A stretch of DNA of 64,000 nt, from contig NW_017265187.1 in assembly GCF_001638985.1 (NCBI RefSeq), forward strand, positions 1 through 64,000, given 5' to 3'. The notes under the pieces were generated by a model. That model saw nothing but the letters and a program-made list of their open reading frames with translations. It was not told where the DNA came from and ran no database searches. This document shows positions 56,235-64,000 of the stretch, piece after piece. Every line of letters starts with the position of its first letter. The first letter of the stretch is position 1. A program made the translations under genes and the position numbers. Origin of the DNA: Phycomyces blakesleeanus NRRL 1555(-) (Eukaryota > Mucoromycota > Mucoromycetes > Mucorales > Phycomycetaceae).

Positions 56235-58484
56235 TGCCTCCTTTGATGGTCTTTCCAGAGATGACTGACTTTTGCAATGGATGCCCAATTTTGATGGCAT
56301 CTGGTGAAATCTATACCAACCCTCTTAAGCATGTTTGCATGTTTATTGCAAATCATTGTTCGATCACATCGCTGGTGAGAATCCAATTCCTGCCAGCACA
56401 ATGATACAGCTTCCTCTGGGTAGACAGCTTGCAGTTGCTTTGGCCAACGACCGCACCAGAAAAGAGATGTTGTATCGCCACCATCATACGCAAAAGGCTG
56501 ATGGCAGCATTTCCGATGTCTTTGATGGACAGGCATATCAGTCAAAGAAGCATCTTTTCTCGGGTGAAAACGACATCGCCATTTTGCTGTCTGTTGATGG
56601 GTTTGCTCCCCATAGTGTTTTGGATTTGGTAACCATTGTCCACGTTACCAACCTCAACCTTCCCCCAATGATCCGCTACGAGCGCAGCCATATGATCCAA
56701 GTCGCGATCATCCCTGGTCCCAAAGCACCCGCCAACTTCTGGTCATTCCTGGAGCCTGTTCTGAAAGAACTTCGGGTTCTCCAAGCCGGTGGAATGGTTG
56801 TGAAGACACCATCTGGAGATATTAGTGCAAAAGTCCATGTACTAATGACAACTGGCGACATCCCAGCTCTGGGAAAGATGGCTTGTTATGTGGGCCATAT
56901 GAGTAAGGATGGCTGCCACATCTGCCACGTTGTGGGTCAATCTCCTGGCCATGGCCAATATTTCCGAATGCCATCTGCCATCACCATGCGCACACCAGAA
57001 AGTTTCAAGCACTTTGATGAGGTGGTCTCATCCAGCAAAAAAGGGTTAACTGGCCAATCTCCCTTCTCCTTACTGGATTCCTTCTCTGGTCCGTTCTTCT
57101 TTGCATTGGATGAAATGCACGGCATTTGTCATGGCATTGGCAAACAGGTCTGGGGGCTCGTGTGTGGCAAGTATGGAAAAGATCATCCTCTCTCTCTCCC
57201 TTGCTGCTCAGAAAGAAATTAGTACTGCCATGGTGTCAACTAGAAGGAGTATTCCAACATCTTTCCACGGTGCATGGATCAACATTGCAACAAGATCAGG
57301 GTACTTCCGGGCTGTGGACTGGGCTGACTTCATTTTGTTTGTTATCCCCACGCTTGTGGCAGAGCGTGTCCATGACCAAGCTGCCCGTAAGGCATTGCTT
57401 GACCTGGTGCAGACATGCAACCTACTCATGAGCTGGGAGTTATCAGCAGAGGAGAAACCTTGATCAAAATGTAAGCTTTAATTATAATTAATATTATTAT
57501 TTTATAACTTGTGTTAACTTATCTTTTTTTTTTAGAAATCTCGTCGCATGGAATGCGTATCTGAAAGCCTCACTAGCTAAAGGAGAGGTCCAGCTCAAGA
57601 TTTTTATGATTAACCAGCACCTCCTGCAGCACTATCCCACAATGATAGAAGCATATGGTCCCCCCAGAGCATATAGTGCACGATCTGTTGAGAGGGCGAT
57701 TGGGAAATACTCATGAGCAATAAAGAGTAATTCAGCAATTGAAATCAATGCTGGCAACATCATGCTTGGCTTGACACAGATTCGACAGATGAGAGTTGAA
57801 AATGCAATAACGACAACAGCAACAGTAACAGCAACAACTCTCCTTCAGTATGACAATCCCTCTGCTGGTTGGCCAATTGACCGAGAAGGTAGTAATGTTG
57901 ATACTGATTCTGACATTGAGTTCTGGAGGCCTTTGAGAAACAGAACGATTGTTGATAGTTTTGGAGGCATTTCTTGTCTTCCAGAGCTTCTTCAAAAGTT
58001 CTACGAATCAAAGGGGGAAGAGTGTAGTATGATTGAAGCAGCCATTAAAACAAGCTGTAAGACATTTGTAAATGGTTATGTTATTGACTCTGCACTTGAC
58101 CATAATTGTGTAAGAGAGGCACATAACGTCAGACTTCAGGTTCAGGTTGATGAGAACTGCAACATTGGGCAGAGCTACTCTCCAATCTATAAGGATTTCT
58201 TTGGGAAGGTCGTCGTTTTCTTTGAGCACAAGCTCAATAACAAGAGATGGTCACTTGTCCTTGTCAATGTTTATGCAGTTCGTTTGGTAAATAGTATACC
58301 AGCAATCAACAATGGGCAAATGAAGCCAATGGTAGTTCACCTGGCAGATGTCAAAGCATTAGTTGGTTTGGTGAAGTCGGACACAACTATAAACACAATA
58401 ACAACAACAGCAACAACATATGTAATGTGGCCAGAGCTTAACCACGGCTCTAAACTGTCATTTGGTTCTCTTGCAGACTTATAA
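56235..58484 (+). pseudogene. T3: Tnp2-like transposase, 5' truncated, frameshifted
   Basis: Homologous to T2. Contains TDFCNGCPILMASG, LVTIVHVTNLNLPPMIRYE, IQVAIIPGPKAPANFWSF, VHVLMTTGDIPALGKM, CHICHVVGQSPG, FALDEMHGICHGIGKQ (acidic-His-Gly-Lys motif) and RAVDWADFILFVIPTLV. A frameshift sits in a CT run near 57195; TGA codons lie at 57461-57463 and 57714-57716. An intron of about 65 nt (GTAAGC...TTTTTAG, 57471-57535) precedes the last exon with SARSVERAIGKYS, Thr-rich stretches and an end at 58484. N-terminal exons are missing. Confidence 0.78.
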
Positions 58485-58815
58485 TTTTTTTTTCTTGTAA
58501 TATATTATTTTTTTTTCAAATTGTCTTAACATATTTTATCCTCCCAGCAAAAAGTTTAGATATTTTTCTCTCTTTTATCTCTGACTTTTAATAGTCATCA
58601 ATTGCAATCTACATTTACTAAAAATGTAAGATCTGTAGTTAAAATGTACTTTTGTCTATCAGGAGATTTAATTTTAGGAGGTCAATCTGCTTTTTGTCAA
58701 CCTTTTCAAAAAACAGAGATTTTTTTGTTTCATTTTGAATTTTTGGTGATTTTTTAATTATTATAGACCAAAAACAAAGTCACAAATGCAAAAAACCGCC
58801 CCTATTTTTTGGAAC

Positions 58816-61262
58816 GTCTATATTTTCTGGTAGATGGTAAAGTATTAGCCGAAATTGAGGCTTATTTACCAGAAAATAAGACAAAAAATGCGATAATTTA
58901 CTAAGTCGTTTTGAAAGTTGTTTCAATTTACAAAACATTTCTTTGAGAAAAAAGCTAGATAGTTATAATTTTATTCTTGTGTATGAGATCTGCGAAGATG
59001 AACTTCATATTTGTTTTTTATAGACTGAAAGACTTGTAGAGAGCATTGATATGCATCAAACAAAGTCTGACCATCATCTTCAGTCATATACTGTTGCATA
59101 GTCAGTAGATCTTGGTTTGAATACCGAAGTGTTTGATTGATGTCAATACATTGCTGTATAAAAGCAGATGTACGACTGATAGTTGGTGTGATTGTAGCTG
59201 TTTCAGATGTAGAGACTGGCTGTATTACGTTTGTACTTGTGACAGAAGGTGGAGAGAAGTAGAGAGATCAGTTTGTATGCATTTTAAGCAAATACATATG
59301 CTTACAAGGTTTATATCTTTGCTGATAACCAAAGCAGGTGCACAAAATAATCAAGTTTGGCTCTGCAACCTGAACAACATATGCTGTATTTTCATTTACA
59401 AACGACCAAACTTGCCAATTTACATCTTCTGCAGTACCAGAAGCAACAATCATCATTTCCTTGTCATCATCATCGACTTCTTCAGCTTCCATCTCATGTA
59501 TTCTTTGTTGTCTAGTAAAAGAACTCATTGGACCATTGTTTGACATGACGCGTTTGTATTCTTGGGTGAGATAATACTTAACATTATGTACTAAAACAAA
59601 AACAAGCTTATCAAGTCTCTTGTTTCTAGATCTTTTCATGAAAACTGTTTTTAATTGATTGTGCCAGGACTCGATATAGTTATTTGTGAGCATATGGGAG
59701 AATTGTCGTTCATGGTATGCTCTACTCCAGATCTTAAACTTTGCTTCTGTGCACCAGTTTCTCTCAAAGTAATCCAAGAAGCTTTCTTGGTCGTCAAAGT
59801 CTTCTTTAAACTGTACAATTTTATGATGAAACTCGTCTATGTCTTCTTCATAAATGATCTCTTGCAGAGACTTCATCATCACACCACGTAAAATTCGTGC
59901 CTCTGATATTAAGGATCCAGGAATCTTCACACTGTCAGATAACTTTTGGTTCCATGCTTGGGTTACGTGAAAGATGCAAAATTAAATGGATGTTGCAGGG
60001 AAAGTTGTCTGAATGGCGTGAACTTCTGCTGCACAACAATCAATAGTAAATTGCTTTGGGTCAACAAGCAAAGAAGATCTCTTCAAGAACTGCAGCCACT
60101 GCACAATGGAGCTTACACCTCAATCATTGGTTACCATAAAGGCAACAGGCCATCCTCTACCAATATCTTCATCCTGCACCAAAAGAGTATAAAGAATCTC
60201 ATTCACGTTGCTAGAGATTGCATGAGTACCATCCAAACAGAAAGAAGTTGCAGTTTTTATTTTTTCTTGCTGAACGGGTGACATAAAACCATATGCAAAG
60301 GCTGATGGATCTGGAGAATATAAAGTGTTTGCCTTAAAGATGTTGAAGTTTAAGGCAGGAAGTTTGTTGTTCATCCAGATTAAGAAAGAAGTCATTTGGT
60401 CTTTGTCAAAATGATACAGCTTTTTATTGATCTTTTACAGACATATATTAAAGTAAATGCTATAAGATATATTATTTTTAAAGCTTACTTTGTTCATCAA
60501 ATTCCAGATATCATAATAGTTACCTTTTCTTTTAGACTTTCTACCATATCGATCTACAGCTCTCAACATATCAATTCTAATTTGACTAGCAGATTTTGAC
60601 AACTGTTCTAATTGCTGGGCCAACTCATGAAGATATTTCTTTGCAAGAGGAAGGGTGCAAATGTCACTACGCATATCACCAGGAGTATGCTCTGCATGAT
60701 CTTTTGTAACAACAAATTCATAAAACTTGGGTGTCTTAAAGAATCCTTTCACACAAAGAAGAGCAGAACACTTGTTTTTCTTTGTTCGCTTTTGAACCAC
60801 ACGCAAAGCTGCCTTAGATTCATTGGTTCCCCAACGATGACAGGAATACTCCTGAGAAAAACACAACTTAATACCAGTTGCTTTGGCTTCTTCAGCAGTA
60901 ATGTTGGTGGGTTGCTTATTGGTGTTGCGAATGACCCACTTGACTGCACAAGCTTCCCCAATCTCTGTTAAACGTTCTTTCTACTCAGATGTTTTTACTC
61001 TAATAATATTTTCTAATCTAAGTGTCATCACTCCTGAAACAGAAGAGCATTCCAAGGCTTGGGAGATTGTTGCCAAAGTGTAAATGGTTTCATTAGATTG
61101 AGTGTTGTTGATTAACATATTTGGTGAGAGTGTGTATTTTAATAAAACACGTAATTTAATGGATATAGAATATCTGTTTCAAATAAACAATTCAAAAACA
61201 AAGAAAAGGATTGGCAGTCACCATTTCGGTTAATATTTTATCATCTACCAGAAAATATAGAC
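58816..61262 (-). mobile_element. Mutator-like element MULE 3 with 40-bp inverted repeats
   Basis: Terminal inverted repeats at 58816-58855 and 61223-61262 match at 37 of 40 positions (start GTCTATATTTTCTGGTAGAT). They enclose a single transposase gene on the minus strand. Flanking nine bases (TTTTGGAAC, TTTCATTTT) do not match. The right end cuts an older reading frame at 61265. Confidence 0.85.
58971..61118 (-). pseudogene. MULE 3 transposase with SWIM zinc finger (two exons, four nonsense codons)
   Basis: The frame from the ATG at 61116-61118, with one intron (about 60410-60487), encodes about 690 residues. It has a FAR1/WRKY-like Cys/His N-terminus (CFSQEYSCHRWG, CSALLCVKGFF, HAEHTPGD), the MULE DDE core (FCLDGTHAISS with Asp, FTIDCCAAEV with Asp, CIFHVTQAWN, HMLTNNYIESWHN), and a C-terminal SWIM finger CTCFGYQQRYKPCKH. 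Stops TAG 60981-60983, TGA 60120-60122, TAA 59982-59984 and TGA 59268-59270 interrupt an otherwise continuous frame ending at TAA 58971. Unlike MULE 1 and 2, its sequence is well preserved. Confidence 0.85.
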
Positions 61263-61264
61263 TT

Positions 61265-61537
61265 TCATTTTTTGTAGTGTATGTCCATTGAACTTTTTGG
61301 GCAGTTGGTGGTTCCCTCTGACATAAACTCTCCCAGGTTGTATGACTCATTACTATACAAGGTATTGTCATAAGCAAGAGCCGAGAAGCATCTAGAAACA
61401 TAGTTATTCCATGCTTGAATGCCTTGTTGATCAAATTCAGTTAAGTTGAAGACGTCTTTAGAATAGTTCATCAATTCAACTCTGTCTTTGTTGACACCGT
61501 TTTCAGATGTTTGTGTAATAAAATTGTCAATATTCAT
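61265..61537 (-). pseudogene. reading frame truncated by MULE 3
   Basis: 90 codons from the ATG at 61535-61537; the frame ends with a TGA right at the MULE 3 boundary. No known domain (NLTEFDQQGIQAWNNYV, SRCFSALAYDN). Its continuation is not recognisable left of 58816. It could be the first exon of an older element or a host gene. Confidence 0.35.
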
Positions 61538-61787
61538 TTTAAATAAAGAGGTCTTTTTTATGAAGGATTAGTTGGATAATAATATATAGTAAAAATGTTT
61601 GGAATATAAGTTAAGAGAAAAAAAAAGATCAATATAGATGTGAATTTACGTTTTAGGTTTTTATTATTTCTTTAATACTGAATATAGTAAATTCATGCAA
61701 TATATTGCATGATTATGACTGTGGATAATAAGAAGAATTTTTTCTTGTGAAAATCGGATTTCGTTCTCTTTCCTTTTCCAAAAAAAA

Positions 61788-62342
61788 ATGTCAACTATTC
61801 AAGATCTCACAACACAAACATGCCTGGAAGCTCTTGAAGCTACTGTTGCCCAGTTACAGGCACGGGCTGATAATTCTTGAGAGATGGGAAATAACATTCC
61901 TTTGGAAAACATTGGCCATTTACTGGCTGGAGAACAAGAGATAGGACAAGTACCCAATGACAAGACTCTTCAAGACATTAGACGTCCTGGTGGAAGTGTT
62001 CCTGGCAACTCTTGGAAACTTTTGGCCGTAGCAATCTAATATGCAATGGCCATATATCTGACTGAAGGCAACGAGGCAGCTGCCTGTGTCATGTACAGAT
62101 CGGCCTCAGGAATTGTTTGTAGTCTCCTCAGGACTGCTTTTAAACTTTTGCATGATTGAGGAGAGAGTGTTCCATTGTGGAGTGATCTTACAAAGTTGCA
62201 AAAGAAGGATTTGATTGAAAACCTTGAGCTACATGCTTCTTTTAGAAATATTTATCTCAATAAGTTTGTAGAATGATGGGGAGCCAAGTATATGGTTTCT
62301 CAAAAGTGGAGATCTGCCAGACTTCGATTACCAAGAAACTAA
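61788..62342 (+). pseudogene. unrecognised 184-codon frame with four internal stops
   Basis: A frame from ATG 61788 to TAA 62340-62342 reads as a plausible protein (CLEALEATVAQLQAR coiled-coil-like start; LQDIRRPGGSVPGNSWKLL; YLTEGNEAAACVMYRSAS; VPLWSDLTKLQKKDLIENLE). It is broken only by TGA 61878, TAA 62037, TGA 62157 and TGA 62274. All four are one C-to-T change away from CGA or CAA. No family is recognised. It could be an accessory gene of a DNA transposon. Confidence 0.55.
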
Positions 62343-63411
62343 AACATATATTCTTTGAAGAAAACATGTATTATTTAATTATTTTATTCTAACTCTCAAG
62401 TAGTGTAATTCTTTGAAAATAACTGGTTATTCTTAAGTACAAAAGATAAAAATGTATACACAAAGATATACATAAATGTATACTACGGAAATTCTGTAGC
62501 TTAAACTGTTACTTAATAACATATGAATGAGTGCTTTCTTTACATACTTCTTCTTTTTACATTTACTTTTGATTATTTTGATTCATAAAAACAATAAAAA
62601 TAAAAACTATAAAATTCCGATATAAAACATCATGCATTTGCTGGACCAATTATAAGAAAAAGCAGAGGCACTAAAAATGATATATATCTGCTATATTTGG
62701 CACTTTTGATTGGATTAAATGCAAAAATAATCTGAAATCCTATAAATCATATTTGACTATGCTCTACAGTAGTTCCTCAATAATTTCACGCCCCTTTAAT
62801 TTCATGCTTCAATAATTTCAAGGCTCTGAAGACACAGCTCAAAAAATAGGGCTTAACTTTCATGATTCTTGTTAATTTCACTTTCACAAAATTTTTTGGC
62901 CTTGAATCCTTAAAGAAAAAAATTAGCCAATCAGACGAGAGCAATATAGTTACAGCTTGCTTTAAATTTTTTTAATTCTAGCTTTTCACGATTTTGTAAT
63001 TGACATCAATGTCAAGTGCATTAAGTTTTCATGCCAAACACTGGGTTATCAAGTTGTCATCTAGCTTACTTTTTTTAAATTTTTTTTTCATTTTTTTTCA
63101 TAAATAAAATAAAACTATATGTGCTATATTTTGATTAAGTTTCATTTATTAATTGTTTAGTAAAGATTATTCACTTGAAAAATATAAATATAATTCTAAT
63201 TTGTTTGTTATAAAAGTTTTTATTATAGATTTTATTATTTCTATCTGTCATTACTATTTATTGTTATTTGCAATTGTTACTATTTACAAACATATTACAA
63301 AATCAAGCTTTGACTGTACTTGGCTGCTAACTATTTTTTTCTATTTTTAAATGAAGAAAAATATATTTCTTATAGAAAATTGTTTTTATTTTATTTGAAA
63401 AAGAATAAATT
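62343..63411. other. AT-rich sequence without recognised genes
   Basis: Contains a TTTCA-rich stretch (62776-62890, repeated AATTTCA phrases) but no coding or RNA gene. It would include the 3' flank of the probable pogo-like gene. Confidence 0.45.
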
Positions 63412-64000
63412 TTAAAAAGATTTAAAGAAGCTGGTTACTTTGGTTTGCTTTGAGTTCGCGGTTTTCTGGAACTTGTTTCTAAGGCCTTCAACCTTACTGA
63501 CAAAGTCTCTGTCAATATTCTCGTCTTCCAAGATATCCAAAAGCGTGCAAATACACTCAAACTTTTCCAAAGCAGAATAAGTTCTCTTGAAAGGAACTGC
63601 TGATTCCACTTCAGCAATTTCTTTATTGCTGTTGTTGTTGGCTGCGTTGTTGTCTGTGTCATGCTCTTCCATGACAATGTCAGCGATCTCATTCTCATTG
63701 ATCACTCTATGAGTGCATTGTCTCTCATAGAGTGGATCTGATTTGCTGGTCGGACAATCTTCAAGAGACAGAAGACCTGATCCGGCAATCTTGTCTAGGG
63801 TTTCTTTCAAACCCTTAACCAGAACCTTTTCAGTCAGACTTTGCTGAATCATAGCCTGGTTTACATCTATAAATTATATTTAGAATATTAAGAAAGTGGA
63901 ATTGAAAGATTATAGTACTATTATAACCAATAAATTGTTTTACTAATACCTTCACTATCTTTGTCTTCAATGAAGCAAAAGATTATTGCAATCCAGCAGT
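63412..64000 (-). CDS. 3' end of a probable pogo/Fot1-like DDE transposase with C-terminal PIP box
   Basis: Minus-strand last exon 63412-63867 and the end of the preceding exon (63949-64000), joined over an 81-nt GT-AG intron. Segments such as LYERQCTHRVINENEIADIV and FECICTLLDILEDENIDRD resemble C-termini of CENP-B/pogo-type DDE_1 transposases. The last residues QTKVTSFFKSF fit a PCNA-interacting peptide (Q-x-x-hydrophobic-x-x-F-F), which pogo transposases are known to carry. The catalytic domain is outside the window, so the family call is tentative. No stop interrupts it. Confidence 0.5.

Noticed and set aside
11000..62342. TGA as a reassigned sense codon instead of a stop
   Set aside because: The high share of in-frame TGA suggested this, but TAG and TAA also interrupt frames, the LINE ORF1 ends in a TGA overlapping the ORF2 start, the T2 accessory gene ends in TGA, and frameshifts and deletions show ordinary decay.
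1..64000. CRISPR array or bacterial operon
   Set aside because: No regularly spaced direct repeats with unique spacers; spliceosomal introns, Pol III tRNA genes and eukaryotic transposons show a nuclear genome.

Overview
This window is eukaryotic, AT-rich, and consists almost entirely of transposable elements and their remains. I see no clear single-copy host protein gene; the only host genes I can support are three tRNA genes (Thr-AGT, Cys-GCA, Lys-CTT), all on the minus strand. Short GT-AG introns (about 50-95 nt), Tnp2-type transposases with C2H2 or Cys-rich N-termini, a Crypton-type tyrosine recombinase with a GCR1_C-like C-terminus, and Mutator-like transposases with a SWIM zinc finger suggest an early-diverging fungus, probably Mucoromycota (Mucorales or an arbuscular mycorrhizal relative). 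That is inference from element content and base composition.

Layout. 1-9426: two Ty3/gypsy retrotransposons in tandem (minus strand) sharing one middle LTR; the outer LTR ends 46 bp from tRNA-Thr (9473-9545). 9546-21209: a non-LTR (LINE) element inserted exactly at the 5' end of tRNA-Thr, with a 15-bp target-site duplication. Its ORF2 is split by a 7.6-kb CACTA-like element (T1, 10368-17944; CACTG termini, 3-bp TSD). 21225-22195: an older LINE fragment abutting the same tRNA-derived duplication, then solo LTRs. 23168-27117: a Mutator-like element (MULE 1) inserted in an LTR and itself carrying a Tc1 element. 27177-28447: a nested LTR composite ending 21 bp from tRNA-Cys. 29399-35860: a second Tnp2-type element (T2) with divergent transposase and accessory genes. 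37012-39147: a Crypton. 39837-40640: an orphan gag. 40711-43813: MULE 2 with a solo LTR inside. 43827-44581: stacked LTRs next to tRNA-Lys (44648-44720). 46758-58484: solo LTR and four decayed Tnp2-like genes (T4, T5, a T2-like fragment, T3). 58816-61262: MULE 3 with 40-bp inverted repeats. 61788-62342: an unrecognised reading frame with four internal stops. 63412-64000: the 3' end of a probable pogo-like transposase gene.

Three themes run through the window. First, all three tRNA genes carry Ty3-like LTRs on their 3' side within 21-135 bp, often stacked, and tRNA-Thr has two successive LINE insertions at its exact 5' end, so tRNA genes look like integration targets for two unrelated retrotransposon classes. 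Second, almost every element is dead, and the internal stop codons are mostly TGA and all reachable by C-to-T or G-to-A changes, as expected from deamination, especially at CpG in CGA arginine codons. Third, nesting gives a relative chronology: LINE, then CACTA T1; LTR, then MULE 1, then Tc1; LTR-A, then LTR-C.
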